The notes: a model not told the origin generated them from the letters alone. DNA of 7,937 bases from Suilimivivens sp964402925 (GCA_964402925.1 CAYOED010000119.1:1-7937); one strand, 5' to 3'. Shown: positions 1 to 6,479, counted from the stretch's first letter. Program-made: numbers and translations.

Positions 1-50
1 TTTTAAGGGGCTCCTTATGGATTATTTATCCTCTCAGAGCTGTGTATCGG
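1..50. repeat. Diverged, inverted half-copy of the palindromic element at 111-248 (candidate)
   Basis: Positions 1-20 match the reverse complement of positions 131-151 with one gap and about three mismatches; both have the core of TTTTAA, a G-run, CTCCTT and GG. The similarity seems to run on weakly: the TTATTTATCCT that follows resembles the TATATTTACCTG arm of the 24-bp repeat. Bases 4-17 also form a small hairpin of their own (TAAGG/CCTTA, loop GGCT), like AAAGG/CCTTT at 134-147. I infer the end of a second, diverged copy in opposite orientation whose other half lies outside the window. The alignment was done by eye and the copy is cut by the window edge. Confidence 0.4.
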
Positions 51-66
51 CTACCGAGTGAAAAAT

Positions 67-90
67 AGTGAACATTATGTTTCACTTTTT
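67..90 (+). terminator. Weak hairpin plus T-run, possible terminator of an upstream gene
   Basis: AGTGAA (67-72) pairs with TTCACT (81-86) around an 8-nt loop, and five T follow (86-90). The stem is short and AT-rich, so termination would be weak. No coding sequence for it to end is visible in the first 66 bases. Confidence 0.25.
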
Positions 91-110
91 ATAAGCTAGC
101 CAGTAACGTA

Positions 111-248
111 GCACAGGGCAGGTAAATATACCAAAAGGAGTCCCTTTAAAAACGTCAGCGCTTGGCGAGGTTCCTCACGAGCCTAGCGTCTGTTACGTTT
201 TTATGGAGCGAGAGCGCGACGACGTTGGTATATTTACCTGCCCTGTGC
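111..248. repeat. 138-bp palindromic element with perfect 24-bp terminal inverted repeats (MITE-like or structured RNA)
   Basis: Positions 111-134 are the exact reverse complement of 225-248; the arm begins GCACAGGGCAGG. Inside lies a hairpin at 148-202: AAAAACGT (148-155) pairs with ACGTTTTT (195-202), CAG (156-158) with CTG (190-192), CGCT (159-162) with AGCG (185-188), GGC (164-166) with GCC (181-183), and GAG with CTC at the tip. A smaller hairpin sits at 134-147. AACGTC (151-156) and GCGCT (158-162) can instead pair with GACGTT (221-226) and AGCGC (213-217), so two folds compete. A further 6-bp match, 102-107 with 258-263, extends the stem past an internal loop. No reading frame of note lies inside. 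The 10-mer GTGAACATTA occurs on both sides (68-77 and 266-275). It may be a non-autonomous mobile repeat or an RNA; the inverted repeat is certain, its role is not. Confidence 0.75.
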
Positions 249-300
249 GGACTATTGGTTACTCTGTGAACATTAACCCAGAGGCAGTGCCGTATCTGTA

Positions 301-329
301 TTGCGAAAAAATTTCCGGCATGGTACATT
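301..329 (+). promoter_or_regulatory. Possible promoter for the HerA-like ATPase gene
   Basis: TTGCGA (301-306) is separated by 17 nt from TACATT (324-329). Each matches four of six consensus bases of a housekeeping promoter. This would leave a leader of roughly 60 nt before the start codon at 399. The region is AT-rich and weak matches are expected by chance. Confidence 0.3.
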
Positions 330-398
330 ATTAATAGTTTAGTTGAAGAATTTCAAATTATAAGAAAGAATTGGAAATACAGCGGAGGGAGTATTGTT

Positions 399-2009
399 AT
401 GTATCAGGACGGTAAGATTTGGGTTGGAAAGTCAGGGGAGGAGAAGGTATATATTTATCCTAAGATGGCGAACAGGCATGGAATGATTGCAGGGGCGACG
501 GGAAGCGGAAAGACAGTCACCTTGAAGGTGCTTGCCGAATCGTTCAGCGATTTGGGTGTGCCGGTGTTCCTGGCGGATGTGAAGGGGGATCTGGCGGCAA
601 TGTGCAGGCAGGGAGCGGAGAGCGAGAGTGTCAGGAAGAGAATCGATGCAATGGCACTTGGAGAAGAAGGCTTCCAGTTCCGTAATTATCCGGTTACTTA
701 TTGGGATGTTTATGGTGAGAAGGGATTACCGCTGCGGACGACGATCTCTGAGATGGGACCGCTTCTGCTTAGCAGGATTATGGAACTTAATGAGACGCAG
801 TCGGATATACTGACGATCATCTTTAAAATAGCGGATGATGAGGGGCTGCTGCTTTTAGACACCAAGGATCTTCGTTCCATGATACAGTATGTGACGGAAA
901 ATGCCAAGGAATATGGGGTAAAGTATGGCAATTTATCCAAGCAGAGTCTGGGCGCGATCATGCGCGCAGTGGTGGCGCTGGAAGCCAAAGGAGGAGAAAT
1001 TTTCTTTGGAGAACCTGCGCTTGACATTGCAGATTGGATGTGTACGGACTGTAATGGCAAGGGTGTTATTCAGGTATTGGATTGTCAGAAGTTGATTAAC
1101 AGCCCTACAATGTATTCCACCTTCATGCTCTGGATGATGTCGGAACTTTTTGAGACCCTGCCGGAGGCGGGAGATGGGGAAAAGCCCAAGATGGTATTTT
1201 TCTTTGATGAGGCGCATCTTTTGTTTGATTCCGCCTCCAAGGCGCTGCTGGTCAAAATTGAGCAGGTGGTGAAGCTGATTCGTTCTAAGGGTGTGGGCAT
1301 CTACTTTGTCACGCAGAATCCCAAGGACATTCCGGACGGAGTGCTGGGGCAGCTGGGAAATAAAGTGCAGCACGCGCTTCATGTTTATACGCCGGCGGAA
1401 CAGAAAGGATGTAAGGCAGCAGCCCAGTCCTTTAGGGCAAATCCGGAGTTTGATACTTATGATGTGTTGACTCAGCTTGGAATCGGTGAAGCGCTGATTT
1501 CTGTTCTGGACGAAGGCGGAGTGCCTACGATTGTAAAGAAGTGTCAGATTCTGCCGCCCCAGAGTCAGATGGGAGCGCTTGATGAGGCGGTAAGGCAGGA
1601 GCAGATCAGAGGAAGTCTTCTCTACAGCAAATATTCCCAGATGCTGGACCGCGAGTCCGCTTATGAAGTTCTGGAGAAGAAGGTGCTGGATCAGGAGGAA
1701 AATAATCGCAAGGCAGCCGAGGAGGCAGCGCTTTTAAAGCAGCAGGAAAAGGAGGCGGCAGCTGCTGAAAAACAGAGACTGAGGGAAGAGGAGGCTGCCA
1801 AAAAAGCAGAAGAAAAGAAAGCAGCCGCCAAGGATAAACAGGTCAAGAAAGCGGTCAAATCGGCGGGGAACAGCGCAGCCGGAACCATTGGCAGGGAGGT
1901 TGGAAACAGCATCGGAAAGACACTTGGCGGCAGCTTTGGAAAGAAGGTGGGCGGCAATGTGGGCGCTTCTCTGGGAAGGGGTATTTTCAGTACCTTGTTC
2001 AAGCTGTAA
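399..2009 (+). CDS. HerA-like DUF853 (YjgR-type) P-loop ATPase
   Basis: This is a predicted cytosolic NTPase of the HerA/FtsK-like P-loop class, 536 residues long. The Walker A motif GATGSGKT lies at residues 32-39, an ADVKGDL segment typical of this family at 59-65, Walker B MVFFFDEAH at 265-273, and a VTQNP sensor-like motif at 304-308. The PTIVKKCQILPP stretch near 376-387 fits the conserved end of the DUF853 core. The tail is different: about 423-486 is a charged Ala/Glu/Lys coiled coil, and 489-536 is Gly-rich with repeated GxxxGxxxG spacing, a tail type also found in E. coli YjgR. The start is set by GGAGGG at 384-389, 9 nt before ATG. Family proteins are often called helicase-like, but their substrate is not established. 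No NurA-like nuclease lies next door, so a HerA-NurA repair role is not supported here. No terminator is seen before the next gene. Confidence 0.88.
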   Translation: MYQDGKIWVGKSGEEKVYIYPKMANRHGMIAGATGSGKTVTLKVLAESFSDLGVPVFLADVKGDLAAMCRQGAESESVRKRIDAMALGEEGFQFRNYPVTYWDVYGEKGLPLRTTISEMGPLLLSRIMELNETQSDILTIIFKIADDEGLLLLDTKDLRSMIQYVTENAKEYGVKYGNLSKQSLGAIMRAVVALEAKGGEIFFGEPALDIADWMCTDCNGKGVIQVLDCQKLINSPTMYSTFMLWMMSELFETLPEAGDGEKPKMVFFFDEAHLLFDSASKALLVKIEQVVKLIRSKGVGIYFVTQNPKDIPDGVLGQLGNKVQHALHVYTPAEQKGCKAAAQSFRANPEFDTYDVLTQLGIGEALISVLDEGGVPTIVKKCQILPPQSQMGALDEAVRQEQIRGSLLYSKYSQMLDRESAYEVLEKKVLDQEENNRKAAEEAALLKQQEKEAAAAEKQRLREEEAAKKAEEKKAAAKDKQVKKAVKSAGNSAAGTIGREVGNSIGKTLGGSFGKKVGGNVGASLGRGIFSTLFKL

Positions 2010-2053
2010 TTGCTGACCCGCGCTTAAACTTGAGATGAAAGAAAAGTAGTGTC

Positions 2054-2062
2054 TGGCATAAT
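2054..2062 (+). promoter_or_regulatory. Extended -10 promoter candidate for the two-component operon
   Basis: TGG followed by CATAAT (2057-2062) fits an extended -10 element (TGn plus a five-of-six -10). No good -35 lies 16-18 nt upstream; TTGAGA at 2030-2035 is 21 nt away, too far. If used, transcription would begin near 2069 and give a leader of about 20 nt before the start at 2092. Read-through from the ATPase gene upstream is the alternative. Confidence 0.35.
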
Positions 2063-2091
2063 GCGTAGGAGAAATGAGGAAAGGGTTACAC

Positions 2092-2805
2092 ATGCTGCAG
2101 ATTGCGATATGTGATGATGAGCAATTTTATAGAGAAAAGATACGGCGGCTCCTTGAGGATTACCTCAAGGAGCATGATTTAAGTTATGAGATTTCACTGT
2201 TTTTATCGGGAGAGGAGTTTCTTGAAAAAAGCGAGAATGCGGTGAGGTACGACATCGTGTTTATGGATATCAACATGAATGAGATGGACGGGATTCAGAC
2301 GGCAATGCAGATGCGCGCATTCCATTCAGACACTTATATTGTGTTGATCACGGCTTTTATCAATTATGTGCTGGAAGGATATAAGGTAAATGCAGTGCGG
2401 TATATTATGAAGGATACGCTGGATAACGCAATGGCAGAATGCATGGATGCGATTTTGCAGAAAATGCAGATCGCCCAGGTGACTTTTTCTTTTATGGAAG
2501 GTGAAAGAAGGTTATATACAGACAACATTCTTTATGTGGAAAGCCAAAGACACAAACTTACTTTTTACTATATGGAAGAACAGATGGTGAACTACCATAT
2601 TTATGATAAGCTGGACGTGATTGAGCAGAGACTGCAGGGGTATGGGTTCTTGCGCATCCACAAAAGTTATCTGGTAAATATGAGGCATATCCGTAAGGTC
2701 AGCAATTATATTGTCTATCTGGATACGGGTGAGGAACTGCCGGTTCCGCGCCTTAAATTTCAGACTGTAAAGGAAGAATTTGTGGCATATAAAGGAGCAA
2801 TGTGA
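2092..2805 (+). CDS. LytTR-family response regulator (AgrA/VirR type)
   Basis: This is a DNA-binding response regulator, 237 residues from the ATG at 2092. The receiver domain covers about 1-122: acidic pocket D8-D9, phospho-acceptor D59 in FMDINM, conserved Thr in LIT near 87, and K107 in the YIMKD segment. A LytTR DNA-binding domain follows at about 135-233, recognised by ILYVES near 146 and the FLRIHKSYLVNMRHI block near 187-200. The frame is open to an ATG at 2074, but that codon has AGGAGA only 1 nt away. GGAAAGGG (2078-2085) lies 6 nt before 2092, and MLQIAICDDE is the usual receiver beginning, so I choose 2092. The stop TGA shares its last base with the ATG of the kinase, so the two are probably translated together. 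It is expected to be phosphorylated by that kinase and to bind direct-repeat promoter sites; I could not identify such sites. A perfect 11-bp hairpin lies in codons 19-28. Confidence 0.92.
   Translation: MLQIAICDDEQFYREKIRRLLEDYLKEHDLSYEISLFLSGEEFLEKSENAVRYDIVFMDINMNEMDGIQTAMQMRAFHSDTYIVLITAFINYVLEGYKVNAVRYIMKDTLDNAMAECMDAILQKMQIAQVTFSFMEGERRLYTDNILYVESQRHKLTFYYMEEQMVNYHIYDKLDVIEQRLQGYGFLRIHKSYLVNMRHIRKVSNYIVYLDTGEELPVPRLKFQTVKEEFVAYKGAM
2148..2173 (+). other. Perfect 11-bp hairpin inside the response regulator coding sequence
   Basis: GCTCCTTGAGG (2148-2158) and CCTCAAGGAGC (2163-2173) are exact reverse complements around the 4-nt loop ATTA. The hairpin starts 57 nt into the reading frame (from 2092). 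No T-run follows, so it is not a classic terminator. The right arm contains AAGGAG with an ATG shortly after (2174-2176). That ATG is not in the regulator frame, and no long frame follows it that I could identify. The pairing is directly visible; a role in mRNA structure or translation is inferred. Confidence 0.55.
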
Positions 2806-4079
2806 TGGAAGATATTGTAAAAAGCATCCTTTTATCGATTATGATGGGCATCAGCTGCAAGATATATTATGAAATTTTTGAACCATACCGGAAATGGAGA
2901 AATAGGCGACGGGAATATTTGGTTGTCCTTACTACTGCGATAGGTTTTATGATGATTGCTTTTACGGAAATTCCGCCCTATATCTTCCAGCCAATCCGTT
3001 TCATCGCAGTCGTTGCAGTATCGGCACAGATTTGTTTTCAGATAAAAGCAGTAAAAAATCTGATTTTAGCTGTCATGTTCTGCGGGATTTACTGGATTTT
3101 ATCCATGATTTGCGTATCCTTTGCCTATGCATTTCCGGTGATGCAGACAGGACGCATATACGATATGGTAGAATCAATTACAGGGAGTCTCTTCTTATGC
3201 CTGATGCTCCTTTTACGCTATAGATTTAAAAAGCGCACCTATAAGCCGGCGGGCGGAAGATGGAGAACAGGACTGGCGGTCTTTCCCTTATTCGGCATGA
3301 TGGTCATTATGGCAATCAGTATGATGCCGGGGGATGGGAGTTCTGTGGATAAATACGCGAAGCTGATGGCGGTTCTGGGATTTTCGGCAATCTGCTTCTG
3401 CCTCTTTTTCTACGTGGAAAATATGCTGGAAAAAGAGGAGGAAGTGCAAAACCTGCGGCTGATGCAGGCGCGCACCCAGAATCAGATGAACCTGTACCGC
3501 GGTATGCAGAAAAATTATGAGCAGCACAGAAGGCTGATGCACGATTACAAGAATCAGTTAAGCTGCATTCAGGGAATGGTGTCCGGCGGGCAGAGCAAGG
3601 AGGCTTTGGAATACATTTCCAAACTGACGGGAAGTATCCGGAGCAATGCAGATTATGTAAATACAAACCATACCGTGGTGAATGTGGTGCTGAACCAGAA
3701 GTATCAGGAGGCATATGAAAAAGGGATCACAATGACAATGGCTGTCAATGATATGTCCGGACTTACCATGAGCGAGGAGGAAATCGTAATATTGCTGGTC
3801 AATCTGATTGATAACGCCATGGAAGCATGTGAAAGATTGACTCATGATAAAATCATACAGTTCAAGATGATGCTGGAGGATGATCAGCTGGTGCTTTCTA
3901 TCCGAAATCCGGTGGAAGAGGCGGTGAAAATAAAGGGAAAGCTGGTCCCCACCAGTAAGCGCGATGGGGCGCAGCATGGGATTGGGCTGATGAACGTGGA
4001 TTCTGTCATTAGAAAAAATGGCGGCACAAGCGTCATAAAATGCGAGGACGGATGGTTTTATTTTTCGGCATTGATATGA
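2805..4079 (+). CDS. AgrC-like GHKL sensor histidine kinase
   Basis: This is a membrane sensor kinase of 424 residues, the likely partner of the regulator before it. The N-terminal half is hydrophobic, with about six membrane segments (roughly 38-54, 62-80, 85-110, 124-138, 156-173, 186-204, plus a possible one at 4-22), as in AgrC-type peptide receptors. A linker coiled coil at about 205-240 leads to the H-box, with the phospho-acceptor H246 in RRLMHDYKNQL. The GHKL ATPase domain shows the N-box NLIDNAMEAC (333-342) and the G-box HGIGLMNV (391-398). AGGAG (2793-2797) lies 7 nt before the ATG at 2805, which overlaps the upstream stop by one base; a GTG at 2802 would be only 4 nt from the ribosome site and is less likely. 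No AgrB-type processing protease or AgrD-type peptide gene is visible nearby, so the signal is unknown. A strong terminator follows after 17 nt. Confidence 0.92.
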   Translation: MEDIVKSILLSIMMGISCKIYYEIFEPYRKWRNRRREYLVVLTTAIGFMMIAFTEIPPYIFQPIRFIAVVAVSAQICFQIKAVKNLILAVMFCGIYWILSMICVSFAYAFPVMQTGRIYDMVESITGSLFLCLMLLLRYRFKKRTYKPAGGRWRTGLAVFPLFGMMVIMAISMMPGDGSSVDKYAKLMAVLGFSAICFCLFFYVENMLEKEEEVQNLRLMQARTQNQMNLYRGMQKNYEQHRRLMHDYKNQLSCIQGMVSGGQSKEALEYISKLTGSIRSNADYVNTNHTVVNVVLNQKYQEAYEKGITMTMAVNDMSGLTMSEEEIVILLVNLIDNAMEACERLTHDKIIQFKMMLEDDQLVLSIRNPVEEAVKIKGKLVPTSKRDGAQHGIGLMNVDSVIRKNGGTSVIKCEDGWFYFSALI

Positions 4080-4096
4080 ATAGAGAGATTTAAAAG

Positions 4097-4119
4097 AAGA
4101 CGCGAAGGCGTCTTTTTTT
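4097..4119 (+). terminator. Intrinsic terminator after the two-component operon
   Basis: AAGACGC (4097-4103) pairs perfectly with GCGTCTT (4108-4114) around the tetraloop GAAG, and the T-run extends to 4119. It lies 17 nt after the kinase stop codon. It separates the operon from the lipoprotein gene. Confidence 0.9.
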
Positions 4120-4150
4120 GTCTGCCAAGTGACGATTTGTGCCGGGCATA

Positions 4151-4179
4151 TTGCGGTGAGGAAGGAGTGTAAATACAAT
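4151..4179 (+). promoter_or_regulatory. Promoter candidate for the lipoprotein gene
   Basis: TACAAT (4174-4179), five of six -10 bases, lies 17 nt after TTGCGG (4151-4156), a weak -35. The position, between the terminator at 4119 and the start at 4244, is right for an independent promoter with a leader of about 55-60 nt. A near-repeat occurs around it: GTGCCGGGCATAT (4140-4152) and GTGCGGCATATGA (4210-4222). It could be a regulator site or chance. Confidence 0.4.
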
Positions 4180-4243
4180 AAAAGCAAAAATAAAGTGTGT
4201 GCTTTGGCGTGCGGCATATGAATTGGAAAGGAGTAAAAGAAAG

Positions 4244-5050
4244 ATGAGAGCAAGAAAAATGAAAACGAGAAAGATAAGGATTATATTGGTGATGTTGGTT
4301 CTTGGAGCAGTAATTATGATGAGCCCCGGATGTGCCAAAAAAGGACAGAAAGCATGGGGAGAAACACCGGAGGAAACCGCGGAGTATATGATGGAAAGGC
4401 TGAAGGAATTGGATCTTGCGGCATTTAATGAATGCACTGATAACTATGTGAGGACGTATCGCAACTGGATTGGGATTGCTACGCAGAGGGAATACAGGGT
4501 GTTCAATGAACTGCTGCAGCCGGGGATTGTAAAGGGAAAGAGGTATGAGTCGAACCGCAAATTTGCCGAAAAAACTGTAGAGCATATGGAATGGGAGATA
4601 ACAGATGTAAGACAGGAGGGGGAAAGGGCAGAAATCGATATGAAAATTACTAACGTAAATATGCAGGATGTCATAGGAGATTATGAAATCAGTATATTGG
4701 AAAACATGCTTGAAAGTACAGGTATCGGCATGAGGGGACTTGTAAGGAACGTGTCCGATCTGGCGAACGGAAAGGAAGAACTGCTCTCTATTATGGAGGC
4801 ATTGGATGAGACAAATCTCTGTACAATGGACATAACTGTTTTGGCGTATTGGGAAAAAGATCAATGGAAGATTCATGTCAGCGAGGAGTTCATCAATGCT
4901 TTTATGGGGAACATGATGGCGGCGGAGTATTCTGAGGATATGGAGCAGAGAATTGAGAAGCTGATGGAAGAGTATGAAGGGAAAGTGGATGAATGGGCTG
5001 ATGAGGTGGGAGAGAGCGTAGAGGAATGGGTGGAGAAGGTTTTTGGGTAG
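4244..5050 (+). CDS. Putative secreted lipoprotein of unknown function
   Basis: I do not recognise a named family. The 268-residue product begins with a Lys/Arg-rich stretch (MRARKMKTRKIRI), then a hydrophobic core (about 14-26), then SPGC with Cys30 as the likely lipidated residue; the proline at -2 makes this an imperfect lipobox. The mature part starts with a TPEETAEYMMERLKELDLAAF segment (about 41-61), a helical opening like that of NTF2/DUF4878-type lipoproteins. A beta-rich middle follows, then an acidic amphipathic helix near 226-268. Mature-region cysteines at 64 and 193 could be unpaired or disulfide-linked. AAAGGAG (4227-4233) lies 10 nt before the ATG at 4244. An in-frame ATG at 4259 lacks a comparable site. 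It probably sits on the outer face of the cell membrane. It is next to the kinase operon but has its own promoter and terminator, so a functional link is only a guess. Confidence 0.72.
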   Translation: MRARKMKTRKIRIILVMLVLGAVIMMSPGCAKKGQKAWGETPEETAEYMMERLKELDLAAFNECTDNYVRTYRNWIGIATQREYRVFNELLQPGIVKGKRYESNRKFAEKTVEHMEWEITDVRQEGERAEIDMKITNVNMQDVIGDYEISILENMLESTGIGMRGLVRNVSDLANGKEELLSIMEALDETNLCTMDITVLAYWEKDQWKIHVSEEFINAFMGNMMAAEYSEDMEQRIEKLMEEYEGKVDEWADEVGESVEEWVEKVFG

Positions 5051-5067
5051 TAGAGCGGAAATAATAG

Positions 5068-5109
5068 AAGTGCAGATCTTTGGAGTGATTTCGAAGAACT
5101 GCACTTTTT
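5068..5109 (+). terminator. Intrinsic terminator after the lipoprotein gene, possibly bidirectional
   Basis: AAGTGCAG (5068-5075) pairs with CTGCACTT (5099-5106). After one A/A mismatch the stem continues (5077-5082 with 5092-5097, one T-G pair), with a loop of about 9 nt. T residues run to 5109. The convergent gene on the other strand stops at 5146, and on that strand the hairpin is followed by TTCTATTATTT, so it may end both transcripts. Confidence 0.82.
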
Positions 5110-5145
5110 AAATAATATTGTGATTGCAGAATAATGGGGTGTGCA

Positions 5146-6438
5146 TCAAAGCAGTTCCTTGGTTCTCCGGGCAAGGTACAAAGGAAGATTTGTAATATAC
5201 CCATCCTTTCGATAGCCGCGCTTTGAGAAACGCAGCGCGTGTTCGGGCTGGTGGTCGGAAATATATTTTTTGAAAGAGGGGGCGGATTTGTCTTCCCCGC
5301 CCTTTACTTCAATTGGGATAATCTCAGCGCCATATTGCAGCACGAAATCAATTTCATGATTCTTATCGGAGAAATAGCGGGGTTCTATTTCGAACTGCCC
5401 TCGAAGCTGTTGCAAACAATAATTTTCAGTCAGAGGCCCTTTGAATTGGTAGTCAGCCTTCAAAAGGATAGCGCTGTTGTCAATACCTGCCATTTGCTTG
5501 AGGAGTCCGGTGTCAAATACAAAAAGTTTAAACTGATTCAACCTGTCAAAGGCTGAAAGAGGATGTTCCATTTTGGAGACATTGTAAACACGGGCAAGCA
5601 TACCGGCCGAGACAAGCCATTCAATAGCTTCTTCAAAATCGCGCGCCCTGCCGCCTTCACGGACGGCACCGTACATGAATTTCTCGTTGGGTTTGGCAAG
5701 CTGTGTGACAATACTGCGGAAGACCATGAGAATGCGTCCGCTGTTTACTTTGCCATTATGTTTTGAAAAGTCATTCTCATAGACTTCAATAAGCTCATGC
5801 TGTATTTGGGTTATTTTCGCTGGATCCTTATACTCAACCCATGAGGCGACACATTCCGGCATGCCACCGATGATAAGATAGTAGTTATATGCTTCAAGCA
5901 GGCGATTGTGAAAAATATCTTCAATCGGCTGCTCCTTTTGTATATTTATATAATAGTCATAGAGGGGCGGATCAATTGCAGCAAGAAACTCATCAAAGGT
6001 CAGTGGAAAGATGTCAAGCAGATTTACCATGCCAACCGGATAAGACTTCGGCTTTGCAAGGAGTGTTCCAAGCAGGCTGCCTGCTGCAATGACGTGGTAA
6101 TCATTGGCTTTCTCTTTGAAATATTTAAGTGTATTCAGTGCCTCAGGGCACTCTTGAATCTCATCGAAAATAATAAGTGTTTCGCCCGGAAGGATTTTTT
6201 CTCCGGCAATCATAGAAAGAAGATCAATAATTCGGTGAGGATTTTTGTTGGTTTCAAAGATGGATTTCAATTCATCCTCTTCGTCAAAGTTGAAGTAGAC
6301 AAAGCTGTTATAGTAGTTCCGGCCAAATTCTTTCATAAGCCATGTTTTGCCGACCTGACGTGCGCCTTTTAACACCATGGGCTTTCGTTCTTTGCTGAAT
6401 TTCCAATTAATCAAGTGCTGAATAGCGTTGCGGTTCAA
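5146..6438 (-). CDS. AAA_14 / DUF4143 ATPase with nuclease-like C-terminal domain
   Basis: This is an archaeo-eukaryotic-type AAA+ ATPase of the AAA_14 plus DUF4143 family, about 430 residues, a usual full length. In the N-terminal ATPase domain are Walker A GARQVGKT (25-32), Walker B LIIFDEIQ (88-95) and the sensor-like AAGSLLG (118-124). The C-terminal DUF4143 domain carries a PD-(D/E)xK-like set: E338 in LTENY, D364 in EIDFVLQ, and E377/K379 in IEVKG. Family members are widespread, often in accessory DNA; their role is not settled, though NTP-driven nuclease or defence/toxin activity has been suggested from the domains. The start is TTG (6436-6438), because AGGAGG (6448-6453) lies 9 nt before it and conserved sequence starts there; the frame is open upstream to a GTG at 6495 without a ribosome site. 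The gene stands alone and converges on the lipoprotein gene. All core motifs seem intact. Confidence 0.9.
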   Translation of the reverse strand: MNRNAIQHLINWKFSKERKPMVLKGARQVGKTWLMKEFGRNYYNSFVYFNFDEEDELKSIFETNKNPHRIIDLLSMIAGEKILPGETLIIFDEIQECPEALNTLKYFKEKANDYHVIAAGSLLGTLLAKPKSYPVGMVNLLDIFPLTFDEFLAAIDPPLYDYYINIQKEQPIEDIFHNRLLEAYNYYLIIGGMPECVASWVEYKDPAKITQIQHELIEVYENDFSKHNGKVNSGRILMVFRSIVTQLAKPNEKFMYGAVREGGRARDFEEAIEWLVSAGMLARVYNVSKMEHPLSAFDRLNQFKLFVFDTGLLKQMAGIDNSAILLKADYQFKGPLTENYCLQQLRGQFEIEPRYFSDKNHEIDFVLQYGAEIIPIEVKGGEDKSAPSFKKYISDHQPEHALRFSKRGYRKDGYITNLPLYLARRTKELL

Positions 6439-6447
6439 GTGAATTTC

Positions 6448-6453
6448 CCTCCT
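6448..6453 (-). promoter_or_regulatory. Ribosome binding site that fixes a TTG start
   Basis: On the minus strand this reads AGGAGG, within AAGAAGGAGGG (6447-6457). It is 9 nt before the TTG at 6438. No ATG is at the right distance, so it decides the start of the AAA_14/DUF4143 gene. Confidence 0.8.
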
Positions 6454-6465
6454 TCTTAAAGTGGC

Positions 6466-6479
6466 TAATACCAGTATTA
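6466..6479 (-). promoter_or_regulatory. 14-bp dyad in the leader or promoter of the AAA_14/DUF4143 gene
   Basis: On the minus strand TAATAC, then TG, then GTATTA is a perfect dyad (6466-6471 with 6474-6479). It lies 28-41 nt before the TTG start. TTGTAA further upstream on that strand, followed 16 nt later by TAATAC, could be a weak promoter overlapped by the dyad, which would make the dyad an operator. The symmetry is clear; the promoter match is poor. Confidence 0.35.

Noticed and set aside
1..398. tRNA, riboswitch or CRISPR array in the left non-coding region
   Set aside because: No cloverleaf, no T-loop consensus, no regular spaced direct repeats, and no riboswitch core that I recognise; the structure is an inverted repeat.
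933..1382. Open frame on the minus strand within the HerA-like ATPase gene
   Set aside because: It lies wholly opposite the conserved Walker B region of the ATPase, and no motif is recognisable.
2010..2091. Terminator between the ATPase gene and the regulator gene
   Set aside because: No stable hairpin followed by a T-run is visible, so read-through cannot be excluded.
4058..5104. Long open frame on the minus strand opposite the lipoprotein gene
   Set aside because: Its translation is rich in Phe, His, Cys, Ser and Pro with no family pattern. It lies opposite a frame with a signal peptide, ribosome site and terminator, and it runs through two terminators.
5239..6372. Several plus-strand open frames opposite the AAA_14/DUF4143 gene
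   Set aside because: They are short, overlap one another, show no motifs, and lie opposite a gene with all its catalytic motifs intact.
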